Below, piece after piece: positions 54,558-63,605 of a DNA stretch of 64,000 nucleotides. The notes under the pieces are model-generated. The model searched no databases. It was given only the letters and a program-made list of their open reading frames with translations, and was not told where the DNA came from. The position numbers and the translations under genes were made by a program. This stretch comes from CAWBRT01 sp963832785 (GTDB taxonomy: Bacteria > Acidobacteriota > Terriglobia > Terriglobales > Acidobacteriaceae). Location: positions 248,001 through 312,000 of the forward strand of contig CAWHVF010000005.1 of assembly GCA_963832785.1 (NCBI GenBank), read 5' to 3'. Position 1 is the first letter of the stretch. Each line of letters starts with the position of its first letter.

Positions 54558-55511
54558 CTACTTCTTGCGCTCTACCAGATAGCGCGCAATCGACTTCAGC
54601 GTGTCGGCGCGGGCGCCAAAGCTGTCCAGGGTGGCGCAGGCACGGATAATAAGTTGAGCCGCCATCTGCTCCGATTTTTCCAGCCCATAGAGAGAAGGGT
54701 AAGTCGCCTTTTCCTCGGCGAGGTCTTTGCCGGCGGTCTTGCCCAACTGCTCGGAGGTTTGGGTAACGTCGAGAATGTCGTCGGCGATCTGGAACGCCAG
54801 GCCGGCGGCGCGGCCGAACTCGCGCACCCGCTGCAACTCGGTAGAGGTGCCATTGGCGTACAGGCAGCCACTGATCAGGCTGGCGGTGATCAACGCGCCG
54901 GTCTTGGAACGGTGGATGTACTCGAGCGTCTTGGCATCAGGACGAGTGCGCTCGGCTTCCAGGTCGATAACTTGCCCGCCGATCATGCCGCCGATGGTCC
55001 CGGTAGCGTGCGCGATTTCCTCGATGATGCGGAGGCGCGCCTCGGCGTCGCACTGGAGCCGGGCAAGAACTTCGTAGGCATAGGTTTGCAAGGCGTCGCC
55101 GGCGAGGATGGCGACCGCCTCGCCGAAAGCCACGTGGCAGGTGGGACGCCCGCGGCGAAGGTCGTCGTTGTCCAGGGCGGGCAGGTCGTCATGGATCAGC
55201 GAATAGGTGTGCAGCATCTCCAGGGCGGCGCCAAGCTCGGCTATGCCGGGCGGCAGCCCATCCACGTCCTCTACCGGTCTGGGGTTTCCGGCGGGCGCCT
55301 TGGCCGCCTGGACAGACACCGGGTTGGCGGACGCGTAGATCATGCGTCCGGCTTCCATGCACAGGATGGGGCGCAAGCGCTTGCCCCCGGCAAAGACGCT
55401 GTGGCGCATGGCCTGGTGAATCGAAGGGGGATACTGCGTCCCCGGTGGTAGCAGGCGCTCAAGCGCCGCATCGGCCAACCGCTGGCCCCGTTGCAGGATT
55501 TCTTTGAGCAT
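54558..55511 (-). CDS. ispA: Polyprenyl diphosphate synthase (farnesyl/geranylgeranyl type)
   Basis: 317 residues. The first Asp-rich motif is DDLPALDNDD and the second is DDILD, both intact. GGKRLRPILC binds diphosphate. The DDxxxxDDLRRG spacing with two extra residues fits the bacterial short-chain FPP/GGPP synthases usually encoded beside xseB, which lies just upstream here. It condenses IPP with allylic diphosphates. An insertion around residues 65-85 (Ala/Pro-rich) is not typical. The start is the ATG at 55511. Confidence 0.9.
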   Translation of the reverse strand: MLKEILQRGQRLADAALERLLPPGTQYPPSIHQAMRHSVFAGGKRLRPILCMEAGRMIYASANPVSVQAAKAPAGNPRPVEDVDGLPPGIAELGAALEMLHTYSLIHDDLPALDNDDLRRGRPTCHVAFGEAVAILAGDALQTYAYEVLARLQCDAEARLRIIEEIAHATGTIGGMIGGQVIDLEAERTRPDAKTLEYIHRSKTGALITASLISGCLYANGTSTELQRVREFGRAAGLAFQIADDILDVTQTSEQLGKTAGKDLAEEKATYPSLYGLEKSEQMAAQLIIRACATLDSFGARADTLKSIARYLVERKK

Positions 55512-55611
55512 AGGCTGAGAAGGCAGTATACAAGATAAGTACCCCGGCAAGGAGAAGCGCTCGCCGGGATTTCAATACTCGCCCCCGGCAGGCACGCGCC
55601 TGCGGAGCCGG

Positions 55612-55866
55612 GGGAAGAGAATCCGCAAAAGGCCGGCCCACATGGCCGACGAGGAGATCGTCTACGAATTCTCCACCGAGCTGCACCACAACAAGAGTGT
55701 AAGCGACGCCACCTACGCCCGGGCGGTGGCCAAATTCGGGGAGCAGGGCATGATGGATATGATCGGGATTAACGCCTATTACACCGCGCTCGCCATGGCG
55801 CTTAACGTTGGACGCACGCCGACGGCCAAGGATTGGACTCCGATGCTGGCCCCGCTGCCGCACTGA
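55612..55866 (+). pseudogene. C-terminal fragment of a carboxymuconolactone-decarboxylase-like gene
   Basis: The plus frame reads IRKRPAHMADEEIVYEFSTE and continues VSDATYARAVAKFGEQGMMDMIGINAYYTALAMALNVGRTP to a stop at 55866. This matches the last ~80 residues of large CMD-family proteins. The N-terminal two thirds, with the Cys-x-x-Cys or Glu active site, are missing. Only 100 bases lie between this point and ispA. An ATG at 55642 is in frame but translates only the tail. It is a decayed remnant, oriented against its neighbours. Confidence 0.65.
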
Positions 55867-55886
55867 GCCCAATCCCTGACCCTGTA

Positions 55887-56261
55887 TCAAGCAGCGGCGG
55901 CGACGTGAGCCAATGGGTGCCGATGAGCGATGGCGCGCAGCAGGCTGACGTAATCCGCGGCCCGGCAACAATCGGCGGCTCCCGCGGCCAGCGATGCCAC
56001 CCACATCTCCTCGTCGGCCACGCGGTGGGTGCTGACCACGACCGTCTCGGGGCAGCTCGCGCAAATCTCGCGCAGCTCTTCCATGCCTACCAGTTCCAGA
56101 TCGACGATGAGCGCGTACGGCTTTTGCCGTGTCAATGTCCCCAGCAGCTCCGGGAGACCTTTGAGGACCTGTATGTCGTGAAAATGAGTCTGCAACTTCG
56201 CGGCGAACTCGCTTCCCAGTTTGGGATCGGCTTGAGCGATGAAGACCGACAGCGACTGCAT
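55887..56261 (-). CDS. Stand-alone receiver-like (CheY-type) protein
   Basis: 124 residues with the (beta/alpha)5 layout of a response-regulator receiver: SVFIAQADPKLGSEFAAKL, then YALIVDLELVGMEEL with the putative phospho-acceptor D54, then TVVVSTHRVADEEMWVASLAAGAADC. The early acidic pair is reduced to a single Asp (QAD). The usual Lys after strand five is not obvious, so phosphorylation is uncertain. No kinase is adjacent. It lies between xseB and ispA on the same strand. Confidence 0.65.
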   Translation of the reverse strand: MQSLSVFIAQADPKLGSEFAAKLQTHFHDIQVLKGLPELLGTLTRQKPYALIVDLELVGMEELREICASCPETVVVSTHRVADEEMWVASLAAGAADCCRAADYVSLLRAIAHRHPLAHVAAAA

Positions 56262-56340
56262 ACTACACTCCTACAACCCGCCAAGTGCGGATGAACGAAA
56301 TAGGAAATCCAATGAGTGGAAAGACAGTGGTTGCGCGCTG

Positions 56341-56577
56341 CTAACGAGTTTCGGAGCGCTCGCCCGCGTTGGCGAACGGCTCCGGTTGCAGCTTTCCGTT
56401 GTGTTTGAGCAGAATCTCCACCTTGCCTTCGGCCTCCTCCAACTCTTTGCGGCAGGAGTTGGAAAGGCCGACGCCCTCTTCGAATAGCTTTAGAGCCTGC
56501 TCCAAAGGAAGGTCGCCCCGCTCCAGTTGCAGGACAATCTCTTCCAAACGCTGCAGGCACTCCTCGAACTTGGGCAA
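56341..56577 (-). CDS. xseB: Exodeoxyribonuclease VII small subunit
   Basis: 78 residues. FEECLQRLEEIVLQLERGDLPLEQALKLFEEGVGLSNSCRKELEEAEGKVEILL is the XseB signature almost end to end. It forms exonuclease VII with XseA, which is not in the window. The common xseB-ispA order is kept, with a receiver gene and a CMD fragment inserted between them. Confidence 0.93.
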   Translation of the reverse strand: MPKFEECLQRLEEIVLQLERGDLPLEQALKLFEEGVGLSNSCRKELEEAEGKVEILLKHNGKLQPEPFANAGERSETR

Positions 56578-57030
56578 GATTTGCTCCTTATATGGATCAA
56601 ATTGTACGCCTGATCCAACTCCGCTTATTGTGAAAATTGTGTGTTCTTCGACCGCTCTGAAACTTGTCCAAACGGCCTTGGATACTTAGAAAAAAAGGCC
56701 ACGGCGCCAATGTGCTGATCGGCAATTCCATTCTGCCGGCGAGTTGCGGCGCTTCCAGCGCGGTCTCCAGTTAGCGCCGGCCTTTGCGGTTGTCAGTTCC
56801 CGGCCTATTCCGGTGAAGATCTTGCGAGCTTTCGCTTAAGGGCATGAGAATGGCGCCCCGAAGGCACGGAATCGGCAGATGAGCAGACTTGCTTGCACCT
56901 CTATACATGCTGTAATCCGGCATCAGGGGTTCACATCTAAGATTTGGTTTCAGCATGTTAGGATAATGCTGCACTATGGTGCTGGCCCCGTAATCCGAGA
57001 CAGGGAGCGGGGGTGCGGCAGATATCTGAT
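56578..57030. other. Divergent promoter region before the metal-uptake cluster
   Basis: This 453-base spacer shows no credible gene. It contains the imperfect palindrome described at 56951-56971 and another partial one, ATGCTGTAATCCGGCAT, near 56908. It separates the leftward xseB cluster from the rightward metal-uptake genes, so it must hold both promoters. Confidence 0.4.
56951..56971. promoter_or_regulatory. Possible Fur/Zur-type operator
   Basis: CAGCAT and ATGCTG form an inverted pair around GTTAGGATA. The AT-rich, TTA-containing palindrome lies 60 bases before the first gene of a zinc-type uptake cluster, where a Zur or Fur-family site is expected. The match to known boxes is loose. 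Confidence 0.3.
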
Positions 57031-57360
57031 ATGGCAAGACGAAAACACAGCGCGCCCGGCCAGAAGGCGGCCAGCGTCCTGATGTGCCTGCTGCTGCTGA
57101 TTGCCTCCAGCGCTCAAAGTGTCCATTCCTGCGAACAACCAGCGCCATTCTCGCAAGTACAAGTAAAAGGCCCGGGCATTGCAGCCAGCCATGGGCCCTG
57201 CCAGCTCTGCCTTGGCGCCGCCTCGGCACCGCTGATCTCTCCCGTTGCTCATGTCTTTCCCGAATTGGCTGCGGCCTGCGCTGACCAGGCGCCGGTCGAC
57301 ATCATGCTGCAAGAGGCGCAGAGCTATGCTTTGCAGGTGCGTCCGCCGCCGCTCTCCTAA
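57031..57360 (+). CDS. Small membrane/secreted protein with HGPCQLC motif
   Basis: 109 residues with one hydrophobic segment (VLMCLLLLIASSAQSVHSC) and a HGPCQLCLG motif. This motif recalls the His/Cys patch of DUF2946-like proteins found beside metal transporters. It leads the metal-uptake cluster, 183 bases before the barrel gene. Metal binding through the Cys-x-x-Cys pair is plausible but not shown. The ATG at 57031 is chosen; a GTG at 57013 is in frame. Confidence 0.55.
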   Translation: MARRKHSAPGQKAASVLMCLLLLIASSAQSVHSCEQPAPFSQVQVKGPGIAASHGPCQLCLGAASAPLISPVAHVFPELAAACADQAPVDIMLQEAQSYALQVRPPPLS

Positions 57361-57543
57361 GCGTCTGTCCCCAATTCTTTGAGTGGTATTGCTCGTCTGG
57401 GCAGGTCGGCGTTCATTCACCTTGGTCCAGCAAGCACCTATGTCTTGTTCGTTGGACGTAGGCCGCTTTAATCCGACATCGCTGCCCACAACCGGAACTA
57501 ACGAGCATAGCCCTTGAGCGCCACTGTGCGCAGGACTACCAAG

Positions 57544-59010
57544 ATGAAGAAACTGGGTTTTCTTTTCGCCATTCTGAGCGTGGCCTCAACCGGCGTGTAC
57601 GCGCAGCAGAGCCCCGAGGCGGCAAATCCGCCGGTGGAGGCACTGCAGCAGCAAGTAAAGGATTTGCAGGAACGCGTGATCGCCCTGGAAGGGGCGCTGC
57701 GAATGCTGCAGGCGCAAGCCCCGGCGGCTAACACCATAACAGCGGTGTCCCCGGAGTCTAGCACTGGTGGTGCGGGCGCCGCCCCCGGAGCCGCCGGACC
57801 GTCGACCCTGGCTCAGGCCGGTGGCACGCAGGCGGCCAGCGAAGCGCCGGCGGGCGGCTCCCCCAGGTCTCTCGGGGGCGCGTCCGCCTTGGCCAAGGCC
57901 CTCAACCCGGACATCAGCATGATTGGCGATTTCCTGGGCTCGGTTGGGGGCAACTCGCCTCCGCCCCACGCCCAGCAAACCCAATTTCGCTCGCTGGAGC
58001 TGCACGAATCCGAACTCGGCGTTCAAGCCGTAGTTGATCCGTATGCGCGTGCCGATTTCTTCCTGACCTTCGGCGAGCAAGGCGTGTCCGTGGAAGAGGG
58101 GTATATCACCTTTACCTCGCTGCCGGTCGGACTGGTTGCCCGGGTTGGCAAGATGCGCGCCGCCTTCGGCAAGGTCAACACCATGCACAATCACGTTTTG
58201 CCCTGGGCTGACCGGCCTTTGGTCACGGACAACCTGGTCGGTGGCGAGGATGGCATCGACGACGCCGGCTTCTCGGTAACGCGCAACTTCGCCGGGCCGA
58301 AAAAGATCTTCCTGGAAGCTACCGGACAACTGTTCCGTGGCGATTCGGGCGACCCCCTGGCTCACCCGTTGTTTGCTTCCAGCGGCAAGAGCGACGTCAG
58401 CACGGTCGAACACCTGCGCGGCTACCGGGACATCACCGAGTCCACCAACCTCGACCTGGGCGTTTCCTTCGCCCGCGGCCACAGCGATCTAGGCAACACG
58501 CTACTGGCCAACCCGCTTACCGGAGCCACAGTTCCGCTGAATGCTGCCCAGGCCTTTCCGGGCAGGAACTTCATCACTTATCTCTACGGAGCTGACGCCA
58601 CGCTACGGTGGAAGCCGCTGCGCCGTTCCATTTATCATTCCTTCGTCGCCCGCAGCGAATTTATCTGGAATCTGCGTCAGCAATTGAACTCATTGTTGGC
58701 CGGCGGTGCTGTTCCAATCTTGGCGGCGCAGTACGCTCCGGCGACCAAGCGCTCGTTTGGTTATTACGTTTCGGCTGACTACCAGTTGGCCAGGAGATGG
58801 TTTATCGGCGGCCGCTTCGATTCCTCGCAGCGCGCCGTGTCGCCCGGCATCGACCACGGCACTTCGCTGGTGCTTACCTATTGGCCGAGCGAGTTCCTCC
58901 AGCTTCGTGGACAGTATCGCTTTACGCGCTATGCCGAAGGAATCAACGCCAACGAACTATTGACGCAGGTACAGTTTGTGCTGGGCGCTCACGGTGCCCA
59001 CCCGTTCTAG
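57544..59010 (+). CDS. Outer-membrane beta-barrel protein of the metal-uptake cluster
   Basis: 488 residues with a signal peptide (LGFLFAILSVASTGVYAQ). A short coiled coil follows (VEALQQQVKDLQERVIALEGALRML), then a Gly/Ala/Ser-rich linker and a barrel from about residue 130. GEQGVSVEEGYITFTSLP, VARVGKMRAAFGKVNTMHNHVLPWADRPLV and FGYYVSADYQLARRWFIGGRFD are typical porin-like strands. The order of coiled coil plus barrel resembles phosphate-selective or zinc-associated porins. It may bring metal across the outer membrane for the ABC system encoded next, 16 bases away. Confidence 0.75.
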   Translation: MKKLGFLFAILSVASTGVYAQQSPEAANPPVEALQQQVKDLQERVIALEGALRMLQAQAPAANTITAVSPESSTGGAGAAPGAAGPSTLAQAGGTQAASEAPAGGSPRSLGGASALAKALNPDISMIGDFLGSVGGNSPPPHAQQTQFRSLELHESELGVQAVVDPYARADFFLTFGEQGVSVEEGYITFTSLPVGLVARVGKMRAAFGKVNTMHNHVLPWADRPLVTDNLVGGEDGIDDAGFSVTRNFAGPKKIFLEATGQLFRGDSGDPLAHPLFASSGKSDVSTVEHLRGYRDITESTNLDLGVSFARGHSDLGNTLLANPLTGATVPLNAAQAFPGRNFITYLYGADATLRWKPLRRSIYHSFVARSEFIWNLRQQLNSLLAGGAVPILAAQYAPATKRSFGYYVSADYQLARRWFIGGRFDSSQRAVSPGIDHGTSLVLTYWPSEFLQLRGQYRFTRYAEGINANELLTQVQFVLGAHGAHPF

Positions 59011-59026
59011 CCGGCTGGAAGGATTC

Positions 59027-59962
59027 ATGAAACGCTTTCGCGCTTTTTCTCGAATGGCAGCGCTGCTGTTGCTGGCTGCTTCCTTGTTCGCGCCCCTGGC
59101 GCAGGCCAAGAAACTTAACGTGGTAACGTCAACCACCGACCTGGCGGCGCTGGCGCAGGAGGTGGGCGGCGACCGCATCACGGTAAGTCCCATCGCCAAG
59201 GGCTATCAGGATCCGCATTTCGTCGAAGCCAAGCCCAGTTTCCTGTTGCAGCTTCGCCGCGCCGACCTGCTCATCGCCGTGGGCCTGGAGTTGGAGATCG
59301 GGTGGCTGCCGCCGCTGGTAACGCAAAGCGGCAACCCGCGAATTCAACCCAATTCCGCCGGCTACCTGGACGCCTCCCAGTTCGCCGAGATTCTGGAGAT
59401 ACCCCGAGGCCAGATCACTCGCGCCATGGGAGACGTGCATCCGCAGGGGAACCCTCACTACTGGCTTGATCCCGACAACGGACGGCGCATCGCCAAAGGC
59501 ATCGCCGGCAAGCTGGGGCAGCTCGATCCGGAGGACGCCGCTTACTTCCAGCAGCGCTTCCAGGATTTCGACAAGCGCCTGGCGGCAGCAGAAACCAGGT
59601 GGGATGCGGAGATGCGGCCCTATGCAGGCCGCAAGGTCGTCTCCTATCACAACTCGTGGCCCAATTTCGCCAAGCACTTCCATTTGCAGGTGGTGGGCTA
59701 CGTGGAGCCGCGCCCCGGAATCCCGCCCACCCCCAGCCATACGCTTGATCTGATCCAGGAGATGCGGCGCGGCAATGTAAAGGTCGTAATGGTTGAGCCT
59801 TACTTCGACCTGAAGACGCCGGACAGTATCGCGCGCGAAACCGGAGGCAAGGTGCTGGTCATGTGCCCCTCGGTCGGAGGCGAAAAATCCGTAACCGATT
59901 ATTTCAAGCTGTTCGATTACGATATCCAGAAGCTCATCGATGCATTTAAGAGTTTGCCTTAA
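59027..59962 (+). CDS. Metal ABC transporter substrate-binding protein (ZnuA/cluster A-I)
   Basis: 311 residues with a signal peptide (AALLLLAASLFAPLAQA). Metal ligands can be placed at H64 (GYQDPHFVE), H144 (GNPHYWLDP), H208 (SYHNSW) and the acidic residue of VEPYFD. That ligand set belongs to Zn/Mn binding proteins. The His-rich loop of many ZnuA proteins is absent, so Mn or Zn cannot be separated. AAGGA precedes the ATG at 59027. Confidence 0.88.
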   Translation: MKRFRAFSRMAALLLLAASLFAPLAQAKKLNVVTSTTDLAALAQEVGGDRITVSPIAKGYQDPHFVEAKPSFLLQLRRADLLIAVGLELEIGWLPPLVTQSGNPRIQPNSAGYLDASQFAEILEIPRGQITRAMGDVHPQGNPHYWLDPDNGRRIAKGIAGKLGQLDPEDAAYFQQRFQDFDKRLAAAETRWDAEMRPYAGRKVVSYHNSWPNFAKHFHLQVVGYVEPRPGIPPTPSHTLDLIQEMRRGNVKVVMVEPYFDLKTPDSIARETGGKVLVMCPSVGGEKSVTDYFKLFDYDIQKLIDAFKSLP

Positions 59963-60046
59963 CCGGCCGCCGAAAAACGCGCACTTGCAGCCTGTTTTTC
60001 AGCAGCCTCTTAAAATGCTTGCCGTAACCGGAGAAGAGTCGGCCTC

Positions 60047-60913
60047 ATGGAAATGCTCGAATTCCTTATCTTGCCGTTCCTGGCAAGTTTGATCTTGACC
60101 GGGATACATGCATACCTGGGCGTACACGTGGTGGAGCGCGGGGTGATCTTCGTCGACCTGGCGCTGGCGCAGATTGCCGCGCTGGGCGCCACCATCGCCA
60201 TTTTGGCGGGCATGGACCCTCACGGCGGCGAAGCCTATTGGATCAGCCTGGCATTTACGTTTCTTGGCGCCGGCATCTTTGCCCTGGCCCGCTCTCGCCG
60301 GACCAGCAGGATTCCGCTGGAGGCGTTCATCGGCATTACCTATGCCGTGGCCTCCGCCGCCGCCATTCTGGCCATGAGCAAGGCGACGGGCGAAACCGAA
60401 CACCTGAAAGACATGCTGGTTGGCAACATCCTGGCGGTCTCGCCCCATGATGTCATCAAGACAGCCGTCCTGTACGGCGTTATCGGCGCCTTCCACTACA
60501 TTTTCCGCCGCAAATTCCTGCTTATCTCGGTCGACCCCAAGCAGGCGGAAGCGGAAGGCATATCGCTCCGCTTGTGGGATTTTCTCTTCTATGCTTCGTT
60601 CGGCTTCGTCGTAACCTCGTCGGTGGCCATAGCCGGTGTGCTGCTGGTCTTCTGTTACCTGATTGTGCCTTCGGTCGGCGCCATGTTGTTCGCCGACCGT
60701 ATCGTGCCGCGGCTGGCCATCGGATGGACCATGGGCACACTGGTCTCAGCCTTCGGCGTCTGTCTTTCCGTATTCCTCGACCTGCCTACCGGAGCCACCA
60801 TTGTCTGCACCTTTGGCGGGATTCTGGCGCTTATGTATGTTTTGCGGCAGCTTGTCCACGGCCTTAAGATGCGGGCAGCCTTCAAGCCCAGCCAGAAATC
60901 TCCGGGCTCGTGA
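60047..60913 (+). CDS. Metal ABC transporter permease (ZnuB-like)
   Basis: 288 residues with about eight membrane helices. YLGVHVVERGVIFVDLALAQIAALGAT is the ABC-3 permease signature, and HLKDMLVGNILAVSPHDV the coupling-loop region. It forms the inner-membrane channel for the ZnuA-like protein. No ATPase gene lies between or after these genes in the window, which is unusual; it may be encoded elsewhere. It starts 84 bases after the binding-protein gene. Confidence 0.88.
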   Translation: MEMLEFLILPFLASLILTGIHAYLGVHVVERGVIFVDLALAQIAALGATIAILAGMDPHGGEAYWISLAFTFLGAGIFALARSRRTSRIPLEAFIGITYAVASAAAILAMSKATGETEHLKDMLVGNILAVSPHDVIKTAVLYGVIGAFHYIFRRKFLLISVDPKQAEAEGISLRLWDFLFYASFGFVVTSSVAIAGVLLVFCYLIVPSVGAMLFADRIVPRLAIGWTMGTLVSAFGVCLSVFLDLPTGATIVCTFGGILALMYVLRQLVHGLKMRAAFKPSQKSPGS

Positions 60914-60965
60914 ATCGGCCTGCGCGCACTAAAGTTCCGGGCTAGAAGCGCCGATAAAGCGTTTT

Positions 60966-62996
60966 ATGTATGTGTCCGGAAAGCGCTGGCCGGCGATGCG
61001 CGCGGTGGTCTTTGCAGGACTGCTGATAATGCCTTCGCTCGCCTTGGCGCAAGGGCCATCTGAAGATCTCACGTCGTTGAGCATCGAAGAGCTTGCGCGG
61101 GTGAAGGTGACCAGCGCGTCCCGTCACAGCCAGGATGCGCTGGTCGCTCCTTCGGCGGTTACGGTTATCACTGCCGAGGCGATCGCGCAGAACGGTTGGC
61201 GAACGTTGGCGGAAGCTCTGGCGAGCGTGCGCGGCCTTTATATCGCTTATGACCGGAACTACACCTACCTCGGGGTCAGGGGCTTCCAGCGGCCGGGAGA
61301 TTATAACGACCGCATTCTGCTGCTGATCAACGGGCACCGCCTGAACGACAACGTCTACGGCAGCGCCTTTATCGGCACCGAGTTCCCACTCGATCTCGAC
61401 CTTATCGATCGCATCGAAGTGGTGCGCGGGCCAAGTTCTTCGCTGTACGGCACGAACGCGGTCTTTGGCGTGGTAAATGTCATAACGCGCAAGCCCGGAT
61501 CGTCGCGAACGGTGGAAGCCTCGGGCGATACCTCTTCGTTTCTCGGGCGGACAGGCCGCCTGACCATGGGAGGCGAGCGTAATGGCGTGGCGACGCTGGT
61601 CTCTGGCAGCCTTTACCGCAGCGCCGGACAGTCCAGCCTCTTCTATCCGGAATTTGCCGGCCCGGCCACCAACAACGGCTTTGCCAACAATATCGACGGA
61701 GATTCGTTCGCCCACGGTTTCGCGGACGTCACTTACGGCAATTTCCGCCTGCAGGTTCTGCTGGGCAGCCGCAAGAAAATCATCCCTACCGCCTCGTTTA
61801 ATACCAACTTCAATGACCCTGGCACGCGCACCACCGACATGCGGGGCTATGTCGATCTGAGCTATCACCGCAGCCTTTCGGCCCGCACCGAATTGGAGGT
61901 CCGAGGGTACTACGACAATTACCAGTATTCGGGAACCTACGCTTACGGCGGCACTGGGCCGCCCCTGCGATACCTGAACCATGACGGTTCGCGCGCCGAC
62001 TCGGCCGGAGCCGATGTCATGCTGGCCTGGCAGATTGGCCGTCATAGAATCACCGCCGGAGCCCAGTACGAATACAGCTTTCGCGTGGACCAGTGGAACT
62101 ACGACGTGGGCGGCGCCACGTATCTCAATGATCATCGAGCGCCATCGCAGACGGCCGGCTACACGCAGGCCGAGCTGAAGCTGCTTTCGAAGCTGGCAGT
62201 CAACGCCGGAGCGCGACTCGACTGGTTCAGCGCCTACGGCTCTTCGCTCGATCCGCGCCTGGCCGTCATCTATACTCCGGCTCCCCGGACCGCGCTGAAG
62301 TACATCTTCGGGCGGGCCTTCCGGGCACCCAACGCCTACGAAACCTACTACGCCGATGGAATTTCGCTGACTTCAAATCTCAACCTCAAGCCGGAGATTA
62401 TTCAGTCGCACGAGGCCGTGCTGGAACATAACCTGAAACCCTGGCTGCAGATCACCGCCGGGGGCTTTTACGCCGACATGCAGCGGCTGATCGATCAGGT
62501 CTTCGACCCGTTCACCGGGCTGAACCACTACGTCAATAGCGGCAGTGAGACCAGCAAAGGGCTGGAGTTCGAAATAGCCGCCAAGCGCAAGTCTGGCCTC
62601 TCGGCCCAGGCGAGCTACACGCTCTCTGATGCCCGCGATTCGGCGACAGGCGCCCGCGCGGCCAACTCTCCCTTGCACCTGGCTAAGCTGCACGTGGCGG
62701 TGCCGGCAACCCGGCGAGGCTCGGCTGGTCTTGAGTTGCTGTACGCCAGCGCACAGGAGAGCTATCAGGGGCCCCGTGTCCCCGGCTATGTGCTGACCAA
62801 TATCACGTTCCTGAGCAAGCCGCTGTGGAACGGATGGACGTTCTCGGCGAGCTGCTACAACCTGTTCGACCGGCGCTGGTGGACGCCGGCCGGCGCGGAC
62901 CTGCGGCAAGCCGCCATTCTCCAGGATGGCCGCAGTTGGCGCGTCAAGATCACCTACCGCTTGCCCGAGCGCCCGCGCCAGCAGGATAAGAAATGA
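60966..62996 (+). CDS. TonB-dependent outer-membrane receptor
   Basis: 676 residues. After the signal peptide (VVFAGLLIMPSLALAQ) there is a short linker with the TonB-box region (DLTSLSIEELARVKV). The plug domain follows (VTVITAEAIAQNGWRTLAEAL, IDRIEVVRGPSSSLYGTNAVFGVVNV), then the 22-strand barrel. It ends in NLFDRRWW and a long strand. It could import a metal chelate or another scarce ligand. The YfiR-like gene overlaps its end by four bases, so the receptor belongs with a periplasmic sensor module. An internal ATG at 60996 is possible. Confidence 0.9.
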   Translation: MYVSGKRWPAMRAVVFAGLLIMPSLALAQGPSEDLTSLSIEELARVKVTSASRHSQDALVAPSAVTVITAEAIAQNGWRTLAEALASVRGLYIAYDRNYTYLGVRGFQRPGDYNDRILLLINGHRLNDNVYGSAFIGTEFPLDLDLIDRIEVVRGPSSSLYGTNAVFGVVNVITRKPGSSRTVEASGDTSSFLGRTGRLTMGGERNGVATLVSGSLYRSAGQSSLFYPEFAGPATNNGFANNIDGDSFAHGFADVTYGNFRLQVLLGSRKKIIPTASFNTNFNDPGTRTTDMRGYVDLSYHRSLSARTELEVRGYYDNYQYSGTYAYGGTGPPLRYLNHDGSRADSAGADVMLAWQIGRHRITAGAQYEYSFRVDQWNYDVGGATYLNDHRAPSQTAGYTQAELKLLSKLAVNAGARLDWFSAYGSSLDPRLAVIYTPAPRTALKYIFGRAFRAPNAYETYYADGISLTSNLNLKPEIIQSHEAVLEHNLKPWLQITAGGFYADMQRLIDQVFDPFTGLNHYVNSGSETSKGLEFEIAAKRKSGLSAQASYTLSDARDSATGARAANSPLHLAKLHVAVPATRRGSAGLELLYASAQESYQGPRVPGYVLTNITFLSKPLWNGWTFSASCYNLFDRRWWTPAGADLRQAAILQDGRSWRVKITYRLPERPRQQDKK

Positions 62997-63604
62997 CCGG
63001 ACCTGCACAAATCGGCGCCGGCGGCAACCTGAGGCAAAAGCGGCTCCGGCCGCGGCCTGCGCGCTTGCTCCTGGCTGGCTATCTGATACCGCTGGCGGTC
63101 GTGCTGCTGCTGTTTGTGCCCCAGGCACCGGGGCAGTCGCAGAATGAATCAGCCGTAAGGTCTGCCTTTGTTTACAACCTGACCAAGTACGTCGAATGGC
63201 CGCGGATGGGCAATACGCTGCTCATTGGGGTCGTCGGGGACGGCCCCATGGGTGACACCCTGAAGCACCTGCTGGCGGGAAAAACGAGCGAATCCAGGGC
63301 CATCCAGGTCGTGCTCTCACCCAGCGACGAGGTAATCAGGAGATGCAACGTTCTCTATATCTCTTACCAGTCGCCGAAGAAAATCAGGGCGGTTCTGGAT
63401 AAGGTTCGCCGCGCCAACGTGCTTACCGTTGGAGAAGTTGACTCGTTTGCCAGGGAGGGAGGGGTCATCGGCCTGGTGACGGTTGGTGATCACGTCAAGA
63501 TCCAGGTCAATCTTGAGGCGGCACAGGAGAACCAGCTCAAGGTAAGTTCGCGCCTGCTGAGTCTGGCGACCGTAGTACATCCCAAGTCCGGAGGCGGGAA
63601 CTGA
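62993..63604 (+). CDS. YfiR-family (DUF4154) periplasmic protein
   Basis: 203 residues. After a hydrophobic leader (LLLAGYLIPLAVVLLLFVPQAPG) the mature part starts ESAVRSAFVYNLTKYVEWP, the YfiR/DUF4154 signature. It continues with VLYISYQSPKKIRAVL and VGEVDSFAREGGVIGLVTVGDHVKIQVNLEAAQENQLKVSSRLLSLA. In Pseudomonas, YfiR restrains the c-di-GMP cyclase YfiN. Here a CHASE8-type sensor follows. The gene overlaps the receptor stop by four bases. Confidence 0.88.
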   Translation: MTGPAQIGAGGNLRQKRLRPRPARLLLAGYLIPLAVVLLLFVPQAPGQSQNESAVRSAFVYNLTKYVEWPRMGNTLLIGVVGDGPMGDTLKHLLAGKTSESRAIQVVLSPSDEVIRRCNVLYISYQSPKKIRAVLDKVRRANVLTVGEVDSFAREGGVIGLVTVGDHVKIQVNLEAAQENQLKVSSRLLSLATVVHPKSGGGN

Positions 63605-63605
63605 G

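Noticed and set aside
56771..57229. 152-codon minus-strand frame over the metal-cluster promoter
   Set aside because: It is antisense to the small HGPCQLC gene and to the promoter region, with no recognisable features.
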